64,000 bases of DNA from Pteria penguin (GCA_035048485.1 CM068587.1:44119996-44183995); one strand, 5' to 3'. Positions 23,150-35,255 are shown, numbered from the stretch's first letter. The notes: a model not told the origin generated them from the sequence alone. Numbers and translations are program-made.

Positions 23150-23284
23150 TCGTAAAAGATTCCTCATTGCTTCGGGTGGGTCCGTTGCAAAGGTATTGAT
23201 TTGTATGCCCCCGCATCAGGCAGATGCCATCACCATATACGTGAAATAATCGTGGATTGACGTAAAACAATAATCAATCAATCT
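23150..23284 (+). mobile_element. SINE-1, 3' fragment
   Basis: Starts in the body at TTGCTTCGGGTGGGTCCGTT, retains CATCAGGCAGATGCCATCAC and the ATCAATCAATC tail. The head is lost by 5' truncation. Confidence 0.88.
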
Positions 23285-24660
23285 GTTGAAGAAAAGGAGT
23301 TTCAGTTCCCATTGAAATGTTTATGTGAGTTACAATTACATTTTATAGTCTTTGAGAACTAGCGATATATTATGTCACTGCATAATATATGAAGCAAACG
23401 TATTTTTAGGAAACAGTATCTAACAATATAAATCTGTCTCTCCTTTTTGGAGATTTTTTTTTTTTTTTTTTTTTTTGCTCAAAAACACCGTCTAGCAATT
23501 CTCGTATTCCCTGGGGTCTTTCCCAGATTTATCGAAAAAAAAAAAGAAAAAGAGAAGAAAAGAAAGAAAAAAATGAAAATAATAAATAAAACTTGTCAAA
23601 AGTGGTAGTCTTGATTTATAGTAATTTGACTGTCATATAATGATTTTTTATTTCAAAAAGGCACTTATTCATAATTTTGCGAAATTTTTCCTTCTCTATT
23701 GTAATAAAGATAATGGATATTTTAACATCTCTCTATTGATTCTAAGAGCCACTGTGAACTAGCAGTGAAATAGCCGAGAGGTCTCCGATTCTTGTGCCGT
23801 AAGTGAATACGGGTGCGAGTGCAAAACCGCTGATAACTTTTATGTTTATTTTATTATCATTTTTTTCACTTTTTTCCCCTCGTTATCAAAATATCAGATT
23901 AAAGTAATTGTTATGTTAGTTACTTGTCCATGTCGGCCCAAGTGATAATAGACACATAATTGCTATGCTTTTGCATTTCAAAAGTAACTTTCACAGACTT
24001 CATATGTACATGCAACAGTGAGATGAGGTGTGAAAAGAGAAGACACTGCATCCAGCAGTACCCCTTCCTAAATTTCTCCATGCTCTAAAACAGATGGAAA
24101 AAATGGTCGAATTAGCTCTCTCGGACTTAAATGGAAATAAAACAACCCGTATTCTCACCCTGGAAAAAACAACGAGGCATTAAGGCGCACCCGTCAGGCC
24201 ATCGCCTCTCCTCATCGGAAATGCTATAATTTGTCAAAAATGATTCCGACATGTGAAACATCCGAATGCGAGGCGTTGATCAGGTAGTATAAATCTATAA
24301 AAGAATGTGATGCTCATACTATATATATTTATGTGAGGTAGTGACGTTCATCTCTGACAGGAACAGTACAGAAACATTTCGACAGAAACTGCAACTATCT
24401 ATTTTACCAGGGTCTTATTTAAATCCTTCATTTTACTCAACGTCTTGGCGATTTCCGACTTGGGTGGAATGTGTCACACGACCTACATGTATGATATATA
24501 ACCCCCATATTGTCCATTCACAGCCTAGGATTTTGAGAGAACTCTCGTTTAAAATTCAGTGTAAAAGTCGATTATTTTTGTACTATGTGTGTATTTATAT
24601 TTTATACTATACATGGCTGCATAACATCATATAAAGACATCTTACAATCTCTTGTTTTTA
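23285..24660. other. low-complexity tracts and a unique island, no gene seen
   Basis: T-rich (23455-23477) and A-rich (23535-23590) tracts. 23755-23835 has a weak tRNA-like appearance. 23930-24300 is free of recognised repeats and has higher GC content (for example GCGCACCCGTCAGGCCATCG near 24185). It has no splice-bounded coding segment I recognise and could be a non-coding regulatory island. Confidence 0.35.
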
Positions 24661-24661
24661 A

Positions 24662-24838
24662 GAGCTGGTGTAGTTCAATGCTCGGCTAATGACCGAAAGG
24701 TTTAAGATTTGACTCCCGATGTTGGCACACGGATGTCCTGTATTTCGGATGAGAGATAAAACTATGTCCCGTATAACGGGGTACGTAAAGATTCCTCACT
24801 GTCTCGGATTGGTCCGTGTGCAAAAGTAGGAATTCCTA
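24662..24838 (+). mobile_element. SINE-1, diverged 5' part
   Basis: Worn tRNA-like head (GCTGGTGTAGTTCAATGCTC, TAAGATTTGACTCCCGAT) followed by CTGTATTTCGGATGAGAGA and TCACTGTCTCGG. It ends before the tail. Confidence 0.75.
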
Positions 24839-24975
24839 CATGTATTCTATTTTCCTGAATTCTCACTTATTCTATTACATAATAAATCTTTGCTATGTTT
24901 ACTTATAATCAGTATGAGTGAGAGTCTACTGATATCACATGACAATGCATCAGAAAACCTCCTTTTTGAGTGCGG

Positions 24976-25148
24976 AGCAGGCTTGGTGTAGCGTTTAAGC
25001 GATTGGCTTACGAAGTCGACGATCCGGGTTCTATTCCCGGGTTGCGCCACTATGTTTAAGAGGTTGGTTACCTCCTGCTTCCATGTCGCGATATGACTGA
25101 AAAATTGTTGAAAGTGACGTAAAACACCCATCAACCAACCAACCAACC
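24976..25148 (+). mobile_element. SINE-2 (tRNA-derived), full-length reference copy
   Basis: About 170 bases. The tRNA-like head GCAGGCTTGGTGTAGCGTTT runs through the B-box GGTTCTATTCCC. The body is CACTATGTTTAAGAGGTTGG, CTCCTGCTTCCATGTCGCG and ACTGAAAAATTGTTGAAAG, with tail (CCAA)n. CCTTTTTG-like sequence on both sides suggests an imperfect target duplication. Distinct from SINE-1 in body and tail. Confidence 0.9.
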
Positions 25149-25619
25149 TTTTTGGAGTAACACACTACGTCTAGTATTTTACATACGCCTCGGAAATAAT
25201 TATGTATTAAAAGTGTTTAGGTTACGGAAACTTAAGTTAAATAATGTAGTTGATAACATTGAGGCAAAGAAGTAAGAATATACACCAAAAGCTTTATCAA
25301 CGTTATAAGATATGCTAACCAATGCATTAGTGCGGTGAATAATCGGTTTATTTGCTGTAATCGTCTTCTCATCACTAGCCAAGCGTTTCTTGTACGTGAA
25401 TAAATGACAACTTTAATTTCCATCGGTGAAAAAAAAATGGAATTTTCATTTCACAACCACAACGCTCTAGAGTCTAAACACATGAACCAGAAATAAGAAT
25501 TATCTGTGAAAGAATTGAAATAAATTGAAAGTAGCATTCGCGAATGAATATAAACACGACGTACAGTTGTATTGCGCAAATTTTATATCTGAGACAACAA
25601 TAAAACATTATTTACTTCT

Positions 25620-25863
25620 GGGGCCAGTTGTTCGAAACTTCAACCACTGTTTAAGCTAACCAATGGTTAAGTTTCATGTAACTATATCTTTGAAATGAAG
25701 AAGACTTTAAGTAACAGTCTGTGTACTGATTTGTAGTATATGAAACAAGCTTTCTACAGTAAGTTAAATTTTTATACAAAAATCTTACAATTTAATGTAA
25801 ATGTCTCTCAAATTTTCATCACTGGTTAGCTTAACCCGTGGTTAAAGTTTCGAGCAACTGGTC
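25620..25863. mobile_element. 244-bp MITE with CCAGTTGTTCGAAAC inverted ends
   Basis: The left end GGGCCAGTTGTTCGAAACTT and the complemented right end GGACCAGTTGCTCGAAACTT begin inverted repeats of about 45 bases. Both arms continue with AACCAC and TTAAGCTAACCA. The interior is AT-rich and non-coding. Confidence 0.82.
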
Positions 25864-26012
25864 CATGTTAATTATAAATGTTTGATCTTATACTAATAAA
25901 AATAAAAATCTATTGCCATAATTTATCATACATTCATATTTTATGTAAAAGTGGTTATTATGAATCGTCTACTTATATTTTGTTCAATTTTTATGAACAT
26001 AATTGGTTGTCA

Positions 26013-26108
26013 GTGCGTGTATGTGTGTAGGTGTGTGTAGGTATGTGTGTAGATAAGTATAGGTATGTGTGTAGGTATGTGTGGGTATGTGTTTGTGTCT
26101 GTGTGTTT
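26013..26108. repeat. (GTAGGTATGT)n-like microsatellite
   Basis: Imperfect GTGT/GTAGGTAT repeat tract. Confidence 0.85.
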
Positions 26109-26215
26109 TAAGTTTTGAGATTACATTTCCTTTAAGTTGATTAACAAAAAAAAGATGGCTTAATAACTTAATACTTAACCATAAAAAAAGAAAAGACATG
26201 TCATTCATTGCGTTC

Positions 26216-27612
26216 CACAGTTCACGTTTATAAAAAGAGACACACCCCAGCATATCTCATTCATCGCACTCCACAGTTTACGTTTATAAAAAGAGACACA
26301 CCCCAGCGTATCTCATTCATCGCATTCCACAGTTCACGTTTATATAAAGAGACACATCCCAGCATATCTCATTCATCGCACTCCACAGTTTACGTTTATA
26401 AAAAGAGACACACCCCAGCGTATCTCATTCATCGCATTCCACAGTTCACGTTTATATAAAGAGACACATCCCAGCATATCTTATTTATCGCCTTCCACAG
26501 TTCAAGTTTATAAAAAGAGACACACCCCAGCATATCTCATTCATCGCACTCCACAGTTCACGTTTATAAAAAGAGACACACCCCAGCGTATCTCATTCAT
26601 CGCATTCCACAGTTCACGTTTATATAAAGAGACACATCCCAGCATATCTTATTTATCGCCTTCCGCAGTTCACGTTTATAAAAAGAGATACACCCCAGCA
26701 TATCTCATTCATCGCACTCCACAGTTTACGTTTATAAAAAGAGACACACCCCAGCGTATCTCATTCATCGCACTCCACAGTTTACGTTTATAAAAAGAGA
26801 CACACCCCAGCGTATCTCATTCATCGCATTCCACAGTTCACGTTTATATAAAGAGACACATCCCAGCATATCTTATTTATCGCCTTCCGCAGTTCACGTT
26901 TATAAAAAGAGACACACCCCAGCATATCTCATTCATCGCACTCCACAGTTTACGTTTATAAAAAGAGACACACCCCAGCGTATCTCATTCATCGCATTCC
27001 ACAGTTCACGTTTATATAAAGAGACACATCCCAGCATATCTTATTTATCGCCTTCCACAGTTCAAGTTTATAAAAAGAGACACACCCCAGCATATCTCAT
27101 TCATCGCTTTCCGCAGTTCACGTTTATAAAAAGAGACACACCCCAGCGTATCTCATTCATCCCATTCCACAGTTCGCGTTTATAAAAAGAGACACACCCC
27201 AGCATATCTCATTTATCGCCTTCCACAGTTCACGTTTATAAAAAGAGACACACCCCAGCATATCTCATTCATCGCACTCCACAGTTTACGTTTATAAAAA
27301 GAGACACACCCCAGCGTATCTCATATATCGCCTTCCACAGTTCACGTTTATATAAAGAGACACACCCCAGCGTATCTCATTCATCACCTTCTATAATTCA
27401 CGTTTATAAAATGACCCCCCCCCCCCAGTATATCTCATTCATCACCTTCTATAATTCACGTTTATAAAATGACACACCCTCAGCATATCTCATTCATCAC
27501 CTTCTATAATTCACGTTTATAAAATGACACACCCCCAGCATATCTCACAGTTCACAGTTATAAAAAGAGACACATCCTAACATATTTCGTTCATCGCCTT
27601 CCACACTTTATT
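26216..27612. repeat. 56-bp satellite, about 25 copies
   Basis: The unit contains CACAGTTCACGTTTATAAAA, GAGACACACCCCAGCGTATC and TCATTCATCGCATTC. Variants (GTATC/ATATC, ACTCC/ATTCC/CTTCC, TTATAAA/TTATATA) recur in a regular order, so multi-unit blocks were amplified. The last units (from about 27370) are shortened and diverged, with CTATAATTCACG. No gene; the 83-codon frame is the repeat. Confidence 0.96.
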
Positions 27613-27904
27613 TTTATGTAGAATTTATTTGTTTGAGAGGCAAAGGCAAAAGTTTATATCAGTACGTCTAATTACTAGTGCATGTTATAAAATGTGACAG
27701 CAGATCGAATCTTTTTTTTTTTTTACCTTTCCCTTTCGATGAAGGTCCGTTCAAGTCCTTCGAATTTTTGTCCGATTATATTCTGTTTTTGTGTTTTGAA
27801 CAACCTTTTGTTACTTTTCGGAGTTTTTCATATCTACACATGCTTGTGAACTACTTCAAAATGAAAACATCCGGATGTGACATTTTGGCGCCATATTGGG
27901 CACC
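27613..27904. other. unique spacer between two arrays
   Basis: AT-rich, with a T tract at 27710-27724. The 80-codon open frame at 27678-27920 shows no recognisable domain. Confidence 0.5.
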
Positions 27905-28577
27905 ATACCAGTATCAATAAACAGCCTGATACAAGATATCAAACCTGTATCAATAAACGGTACGCTACAGGATACAAAACCAGTGTCAATAAACGGTTCG
28001 ATGCAGAGCACCAAACCAGTATCAATAAACAGTATGATACAGGGTACCAAACCAGTATCAATAACCAGCCTGATACTGGGTACCAAACCAGTATCAATAA
28101 ACAGCCTGACACAGGGTACCAAACCAGTATCAATAAACGGTATGATAGAGGGTACCAAACCAGTATCAATAAACAGTATGATACAGGGTACCAAACCGGT
28201 ATCAATAAAAGCCTGATACAGGGTACCAAACCAGTATCAATAAACTGTATGATACATGTACCAAACCAGTATCAATAAACTGTATGATACATGTACCAAA
28301 CCAGTATCAATAAACTGTATGATACATGTACCAAATCAGTATCTATAAACAGTATGATACATGTACCAAACCAGTATCAATAAACAGTATGGTACATGTA
28401 CCAAACCAGTATCAATAAACAGTATGGTACATTTACCAAACCAGTATCAATAAATGGTATAATACATGTACCAAACCAGTATCAATAAACAGTATGGTAC
28501 ATGTACCAAACCAGTATCAATAAATGGTATAATACATGTACCAAACCAGTATCAATAAACGGGGCGATACACGATAC
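27905..28577. repeat. 36-bp then 35-bp satellite, about 19 copies
   Basis: The unit is ACCAAACCAGTATCAATAAA, CAGTATGATA and CAGGGT (36 bases) up to about 28230, then a 35-base variant with CATGT. The 36-base part is a multiple of three, so long frames open on both strands (up to 133 codons). They start and stop with the array and should not be annotated as genes. Confidence 0.95.
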
Positions 28578-28920
28578 CAAACTTTTATTGGTAAAATGGT
28601 CAGCTTTCTATTTTATGTGTGTCTACGTTTTTCAGTACATAGATTAAATAAGGAAATTGTAAGGAGGAAAAAACCAAGAACACTGACAAAATCAGAATGG
28701 GCCCCACCGAAGGGCTTTTATAGCAAACAATAGCATAATGTCTCATGATATTCAATTCAATTCACATTAAAAGTTTTTTCCTCTCATCTTAAAATCATTA
28801 AATGTAACATCTTTTGTGACGTTGAATTTTGTTCTCAAAATGTATAGATATCTACCACTAGCCATTCTCTATCTATGTAGACAGTTTGAAGACTTTAGGA
28901 TATATTGCATCAGAACGAAG
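28578..28920. other. AT-rich DNA, no gene seen
   Basis: Nothing recognised on either strand. Confidence 0.6.
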
Positions 28921-29430
28921 TATTGTTGTGTCAAAACTACGTTTATAATTCACATCTTATTGTGACCTTGACCTTTGACCTGGAAATGTATCGGCGTCTT
29001 CTTCTCACCATCTTCTATCTTATTTTGAATACTATTTATGATAATCTTCTTTAAAACTCTCAAGTTATGTGTACCATACAAAGTGCTTACAAAATATAAT
29101 ACTATTAGTAATAGTTTTCGCGTGCCAAGAAAAAAGCTGACGGACAGACAGACGGAGTGATAACTATAGGGCATTCATCCGCCATGTTATATTATCATTA
29201 GCATGAACAAAAAATTCTTAAGTCCAATAAATGTAAATACAGATCGGATTATCTTCAAAATCTGAAGGGTTCTTCTTCTCATCCATCCGAATATTATGTA
29301 TAAAATTTTATTACAATTATTAAAAGGAAACTCAAGTTATCGCGCGCCAAAGAAAGTGCTGACGGACGAACAAACAGACAGACAGAGTGATTACTATAGG
29401 GCCATATGGCAGGGTCCTAATAATTTTCAG
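28921..29430 (+). repeat. dispersed TGACCTTGACCTTTGACC / CTGACGGACAGACAG modules
   Basis: Two partial copies of one module. Each ends in GCTGACGGAC, an (ACAG)n tract and AGTGAT-ACTATAGGGC (about 29128-29175 and 29355-29405). The first begins with TTGTGACCTTGACCTTTGAC. Non-coding repeat sequence. Confidence 0.6.
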
Positions 29431-29934
29431 TCAGACTTTAATTGTTTGATTAATTCTTTACACGTGACTTCAGACAACCACAGAAAAATAGTTCCGTTTT
29501 TACATATTCGGATGACAATATCAACACAATATTAATATAATGATTTATGCAGTATGTAGTAGATCTATTCAATGTGGTCGTTTGTGGAAAGAAACCAGGA
29601 TCTCTTGTGTCTATTTATACTTTTTCCATCTCAGAGAGGTGTTTACGAACACTTATTCACAATAGTAAAAGGATATTTGAATATATTTCAGAAATAGCAA
29701 TTACCTAGCCGTGGTTTATTGTCCAGTAATTACCGGTTGAGTCCTATGGAACACACAGAGAGAAAATCTCAAGTCATATGAGAATACTTTTTAACATTTC
29801 TAAATAGTAATCTAAAATCATAATCATAAAAAGTTAAAGCAGAAATATCTAACAACAATTATGTCAAGTAAGCGCTATATTCCATAACGATATCACAGTT
29901 ATCAATGGTTGTTCTGTATCTACAGTAGTCTGAG
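29431..29934. other. AT-rich DNA, no gene seen
   Basis: Nothing recognised. Confidence 0.6.
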
Positions 29935-30115
29935 ACCGAGTCAACGTTATACGTATATCATAAAGTGTAAAGTATGAGACCGAGTCAACGTTTTACTTAG
30001 ATCATAAAGTGTAAAGTATGAGACCGAGTCAACGTTTTACTTAGATCATAAAGTGTAAAGTATGAGACCGAGTCAACGTTTTACTTAGATCATAAAGTGT
30101 AAAGTATGAGACTGT
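29935..30115. repeat. 44-bp minisatellite, about 4 copies
   Basis: Unit TATGAGACCGAGTCAACGTT plus TTACTTAGATCATAAAGTGT and AAAG; copies almost identical. Confidence 0.94.
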
Positions 30116-30244
30116 CAATGTTTTACTATCATTATGCAGCGCTAAGGTATCATTTACTGATATAACACTTTGTGACATAAGACAATGAAAGGTATCATAC
30201 GTTTTGTAATCTATCACCTCCCGTCCACCCGTCAATAGTGGTTA

Positions 30245-30562
30245 CACTATAAACAATGAATCAAATATTGATTTACAAGTTATAAATGATGACATATAAA
30301 TACATATACAGAATGAGAATGATGATCGAATGATACATGTATCATTTATAAAAGAACCAAATGATAAATGGTAACATATAAAATGCATATTCAAAATGAG
30401 GTCGATATCGAATAATACGTGTATCATTTATAAAAAAAAAAAGATCAAATGATAAATGGTGACATATAAATACATATTCAAAATGAGGTCGACGATCGAA
30501 TAATACATGTATCATTTATATAAAAAAAGATCAAATGATAAATGCTGACATATAAAATTCAC
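30245..30562. repeat. about 85-bp minisatellite, about 4 copies
   Basis: Units share CAAATGATAAATGGTGACAT, ATACATATTCAAAATGAGGT, CGAATAATACATGTATCATT and an A-rich end. Confidence 0.88.
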
Positions 30563-31314
30563 TTACAAAGACAAACCAATTTATGAAATACATGTATTAC
30601 CATATGGTTTTTATAAAACAATTATCCATTCATGCATTAAGCATGGATTTCAGGATAACTTTGCTGATAATTGATGGATATGAAGCTGGAAATATTGCCC
30701 TTCTATTTTGTACACATGTTTATCCTCTGGTAAGATTTCTTGAATCCAGTGTCACCCATGAACAGCCTCGTTAATCTGCGGTTAATACAGCTGCAAGTCC
30801 TTACTACTCTTATGTTTCTTGCACTTGCTGCTTAAGCTCATTTACAAGGACATGTGCATTAGTTGAGTAAGTTTTGCCTACCAGGAAGATTCATCAGTCA
30901 GATTAACGTTTGCATATCTGCAATGCGTAGTTCTGTTATAGAATAATACTACAATGGGACCACCACGATTCAGTGCATTCCATTTTCAAATAGATAATTT
31001 CTTGCATATTTCTACATTAAGCAAGCACCCGGCAATAAATACTTATTTCTTATCTGTCTGTAGATGGAATACACACAAATGACTATAGAATGTATCAAAC
31101 ACTGTTGCCTTTTTTGTAGAATGTAGTTTGAATCGCGACTGCCCATTGGTCTGAACACTCTTAAGAATGGATATTAAACAGGATAAAGGTAAGACAACCC
31201 GAAGTATCTACAGTACGTAAATTCTGCATGCTTAATTCTTGGTCAAGTTGTGTTAAGATATTTCGCAGGTATAGTAATTTCAGTGACCTATAATTCCAAG
31301 CATCCATATATCAG
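30563..31314. other. AT-rich DNA, no gene seen
   Basis: Nothing recognised; short open frames only. Confidence 0.6.
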
Positions 31315-31456
31315 AAGCCGGTGTGGCCTATTAGATAAGGTGATCGAGAGGTCCCGGGTTTGACTCTCGCTCTGTTCTGTCTTTCGAATGAGACAGTAAA
31401 ACCCGAGGTCCCGTGTCACGGTAGGCGTGGCACGAAATAGATCCCTCACTGCTCCG
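31315..31456 (+). mobile_element. SINE-1, 5' part only
   Basis: Head GAAGCCGGTGTGGCCTATTA, B-box GGGTTTGACTCTCG, body TCTTTCGAATGAGACAGT and GATCCCTCACTGCTCC. It stops where the GC-rich block begins. Confidence 0.85.
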
Positions 31457-31710
31457 TTGTTATATAGTGAGCGTTCCCCCATAGCCAGATCCCCACGGCG
31501 GTCCCACTCCAGAATGAGACTTCCCCTCGGCAGTCCCACTCCACAGTGAGATCCCCCCCAACCCCCCGTGGGAAGTCTCACTCTAGGTTCAGACTCCCCC
31601 CTGGAAAGGCTGGCTCTAAAACAGAAGCTTCCCCCTGGGGAAGTCTCACTCTACAACTAGCTAAGGAGTGAGCGTTCCCCTATAGCCAGACTTCCCCCGG
31701 AAACAATATA
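31457..31710 (+). repeat. GC-rich imperfect repeat block
   Basis: TGAGCGTTCCCCCATAGCCA at about 31467 recurs as TGAGCGTTCCCCTATAGCCA at about 31669. Between them are several CCCACTCCA-GTGAGA and GAAGTCTCACTCTA segments. Its GC content is far above its neighbours. Confidence 0.7.
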
Positions 31711-31719
31711 TAACGACGT

Positions 31720-32115
31720 TTATGCATTTGTTATCTATGGCCCAAGAGTGTGTCATGACATTTAAGCAAGGTCATGTCTGTAAGGTCAATGTCGCATTGC
31801 ACATATTGTCAAAATTCGTGCCTGTAATTTTACAATGATAACTTGTATTCGGATAACACTTCACACAATTATTATCGGTGACCCAAGGATATATCTCGAC
31901 ATTTAACCTAACCAAGGTCTTATCTCGTAGGTCAAGTGAACAGTGCACACATAGTCAATATCCATGTCTGAGCCAGAATTTTACAATGATAGCTTGGTCC
32001 TTGACCCGTTGGTGTGTCATGACCTTAATCCAAGGTTTAATACCGGTATCTGCGCGGTCAAGTTCACAAATTCGTGTCCGGGTGGTAACTACTTTTTCTA
32101 ATGACTTAAATCACA
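31720..32115 (+). repeat. about 125-bp GGTCA-rich dispersed repeat, about 3 diverged copies
   Basis: Copies share a GTGTCATGAC-TTTAAGCAAGGTCA block, TCAAAATTCGTG-CTG and TTTTACAATGATA. Related to the modules at 13569-14122 and 58010-59755. Non-coding. Confidence 0.6.
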
Positions 32116-32466
32116 ATAGTATTTCACTTGATTGACTTTGTTGTTCATGCCCAAAGAGTGGGAAGTGGCTCTGAACCGTGTAATATATCTAAAGTCAAGA
32201 TCATAGTTGTTATTGTAAACTCATATTTGAGCCTTCAATTTCGCTGCTTCGTCCGATTTGGATAAAATTTCTCAGTCTTCCAGAGTAATCTACAGCCAAT
32301 ACTTTGGGTGTCATTGGCTGCAATATTTCACTGTTTTGGTCTGTCGATTACTGTCATTACTGAATATTTATATTACTGAATACTTTTTTAAATTTTTGTT
32401 GTTCAATCACAGGCGGCGTTTGCGTGAATAGCGTTAAAACTCGAGTTCCCTACGCCGTTTCCTGAT

Positions 32467-32660
32467 CTAATTCAACTCTTCAAAAAGGGCCTGTCTGAGT
32501 TGAGCGACGTTATATGGTACTTTGACGCGCTTCCTAAGCATTCTGTTCCGCTTGTCCCACAAAGGCTCGATTATAGACAATTCTTGACTGTATGGTGGCC
32601 AATCAGGAACTGAGACGTTGTTTTGAGTCAGAAAATAACGACAAACCCTGGCAACATTTC
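32467..32660 (-). pseudogene. Tc1/mariner transposase, C-terminal remnant
   Basis: The complement translates to a transposase tail: NVARVCRYFLTQNNVSV, then PDWPPYSQELSIIEPLWDKR and a downstream QLRQALFEELN, ending at a stop (32467-32469). This corresponds to the segment between the second and third catalytic residues of Tc1-type DDE transposases and the C-terminal helix. Family members usually read SPDLSPIEHLWD where this has SQELSIIEPLWD, so the third acidic residue is kept. The N-terminal two-thirds is absent. It differs in sequence from the copy at 36822-38372 and is much older or another subfamily. Confidence 0.75.
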
Positions 32661-32699
32661 GAATGCTTAAATTTCGAGGACCCGATATAAATGTAAAAG

Positions 32700-33590
32700 G
32701 ATAAATGTAACTTAATATATCATTGATGACATATTATCCCATCTTTTCCTGCCTAGTAAATCTGTAGTATCTTTGGTCCAAAGATTATTATTTAACGACA
32801 GGTTTGTTTTATTTGATCGACCTGTCAAATGTTAACGTCACAGGAATTAAAAGTATACTTAATCTATTGACTTCCAAATCCAGATACAAATGATCAATCA
32901 CTTTATACTACATAAAAACAAAATTTGAAACAAATGCATATATGGCATAAGAAAAGCTAAGTTATCTTTTTATTTTTGACGAACTAATTCATTTTTCCTG
33001 TGGCATTGACTTTTTAAAATATAACCTCAGGCGACAACATACTCCCCGAAATAAGTGACGTTAAGGGGAAATCACGCGTCCTTTTCGACAAATGCAGTTT
33101 AGCAAATGTCCCAAACCATACAGCAGTTTGAAAAAGTTTTTTTTTCCATAGAAATGTGCCGTCTGAGACGGCACGTGATTGATGTTTTTCTGGGCTCTTG
33201 GTCTCGTATATCTTGGGAGAAGTTGTTTTCGTAGTGCTTTTTGTTCGCTTTTATATAATGATGTAGCGCTACTACATTGAAGGAAATGGAAATAAACGAC
33301 TTTGAAATTTAGAAGAAAGGCATAATTAACAGCATAATTAACATTTAGTTTATGATAAGTAAAAATTGCGGGCGCAACTTATTTCTACGTATTTTTGTAC
33401 ACTTAAGGGAGGTAACTTAAGGGAAAACCCTTAAGTTACTTCGTGTTAGGATTAATTCGGGATTTATTGTATTCGTCCTTATACAATGATTACTCCAATG
33501 ATTCATTTTGTTGCTGTTACTATCACTGATTTTGTTTATAATTATCCTTTTGCCTACATTAGGAACATATTAATGCGTTTCAGACACTCA
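32700..33590. other. AT-rich DNA, no gene seen
   Basis: Contains a short inverted pair AACTTAAGGGAAAACCCTTAAGTT at 33416-33439 (quoted in halves: AACTTAAGGGAA and AACCCTTAAGTT). Otherwise nothing recognised. Confidence 0.5.
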
Positions 33591-34626
33591 TACAATACGG
33601 TAACGAAATCAGAGGGCTAATACAACACTGCAACGACATCAGAGGGCTAATACAACACTGCAACGACATCAGAGGGCTAATACAACACGGTAACGACATC
33701 AGAGGGCTAATACAACACTGCAACAACATCAGAGGGCTAATACAACACGGCAACGACGTCAGAGGGCTAATACAACACTGCAACGTCAGAGGGCTAATAC
33801 AACACGGCAACGACGTCAGAGGGTTACTATAATACGATAATGACATTTCAATGCTATTACAATACAGGAACGAAATACATGTGTTACTAAAATACGGAAG
33901 GCCTAACGAAATCACAGGGCTAAAACAAAGACAGCTGAGAACTAATGTAACATGCCAATGACATCCGAGGGTTAATACAAGAAATCTCAGCGATACTACA
34001 AATATGGCAACGAAATCTCAAGGTAAATAAATTACGGCATCCTTCACCAAATCCCAGAGCTAATACAATATGACAACGAAATCCGACGGCTAATACATTA
34101 CGGCAAATTTAACATGTTTTACCTCAAGGTTGTTATAATATTTTTTTCTTTTCAATATTCCAACTCAACAATCCCAAGTCTCATAAAGAAATCCCATCCC
34201 TAATACAATCCAAGGGCTCATACAATACAGTAACTTAAACGGAATCCAAGGGCTGACACAATACAGTAACTTAAACAGCATTCAAGGGCTGATACAATAC
34301 GATAACTTAAACGGTATCCAAAGGCTGACACAATACAGTAACTGCAACGGCATCCAAAGGCTAATACAATACGGTAACCTAAACATCATTCAAGGGCTGG
34401 TACAATACGGTAACCTAAACGGCATCCAAGGGCCGATACAATACGATAACTTAAACGGTATCCAAAGGCTGACACAATACATTAACTTAAACGACATTCA
34501 AGAGCTGATACAATACATTAACTTAAACGGCATCCAAGAGCTAATACAATACAGTAACTTAAACGACATCCAAGGGCTGACACTATACAGTAACTTAAAC
34601 GACATCCAAAGGCTGATACAATACGC
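33591..34626. repeat. 30-36-bp array, main block
   Basis: Starts with nine or so 30-base units (AGAGGGCTAATACAACACTG plus CAACGACATC), then grades into more diverged 35-36-base units (CATCCAAGGGCTGATACAAT plus ACGGTAACTTAAACGG). It continues in fragments at 34791-34828 and 35267-35365, so the whole array was later split by three insertions. Confidence 0.92.
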
Positions 34627-34790
34627 ATCGGCGGATTTAGAGGAGGATTGAAAGGGTACCCCCTTTCCTAGTCGGAAAAGTGTAACACAACAGGGTCATT
34701 TTCGACCATTTTTAGGACTGCAATGCCCCTTTCCAGACCGAATAGTGCAAACATTAGTCATTTCAAAAATTTCTTGATCCGCCTATGATA
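34627..34790. mobile_element. MITE with GGCGGAT-type inverted ends, inserted in the array
   Basis: The left end ATCGGCGGATTTAGAGG and complemented right end ATAGGCGGATCAAGAA are inverted. The interior shares TAGTCGGAAAAGTGTAAC, GGGTCATTTT and AAACATTAGTCAT with 11750-11915. Array units flank it on both sides. Confidence 0.68.
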
Positions 34791-34828
34791 ATGTAACTTA
34801 AACGACATCCAAGGTCTGATAGAATACG

Positions 34829-34971
34829 GGACAGGCTTGGTGTAGTGGTTAAGCGCTTGGCTTGCGGCGCCGATGATCCGGGTTCGATTCCCGGGTTGCG
34901 CCACTATGTTTTAGAGGTTGGTTACCTCCTGCTTCCATGTCACAATATAACTGAAAAATTGTTGCGACGTA
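34829..34971 (+). mobile_element. SINE-2 (tRNA-derived), inserted in the array
   Basis: Well-preserved head ACAGGCTTGGTGTAGTGGTT through GGTTCGATTCCCGGGTTGCG, body CTCCTGCTTCCATGTCAC. It ends early at TTGTTGCGACGTAAC without the CCAA tail. Confidence 0.88.
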
Positions 34972-34983
34972 ACTGATACAATA

Positions 34984-35255
34984 AAGCCCTGTGGCCTAGT
35001 GGATAAGGTGCTCGGCTCGTGACCGAGAGGTCCCGGGTTCGACTCCCGCCCTGGGTACAACGGTGTTCTGTCTTTCGGATAAGACAGTAAAAACCGAGAT
35101 CCCGTGTCACGGCAGGCGTGGCACGCAAAAGATCCCTCACTGCTTTGGGTGGGTCCGTTGCAAAGGTCTAAATTTGTGTACAATGCATCAAGCAGATGCC
35201 GTCTCCATATACGTGAAATAATCGTGGAGTGACGTAAAGCAATAATCAATCAAAT
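34984..35255 (+). mobile_element. SINE-1 (tRNA-derived), full length, inserted in the array
   Basis: Head CCTGTGGCCTAGTGGATAAG and B-box GGTTCGACTCCCG, full body, ATCAATCAA tail. Flanked by an 11-base duplication with one mismatch, CTGATACAATA (34973-34983) and CTGATATAATA (35256-35266). The duplicated bases belong to the array unit, so insertion was into array DNA. Confidence 0.93.
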
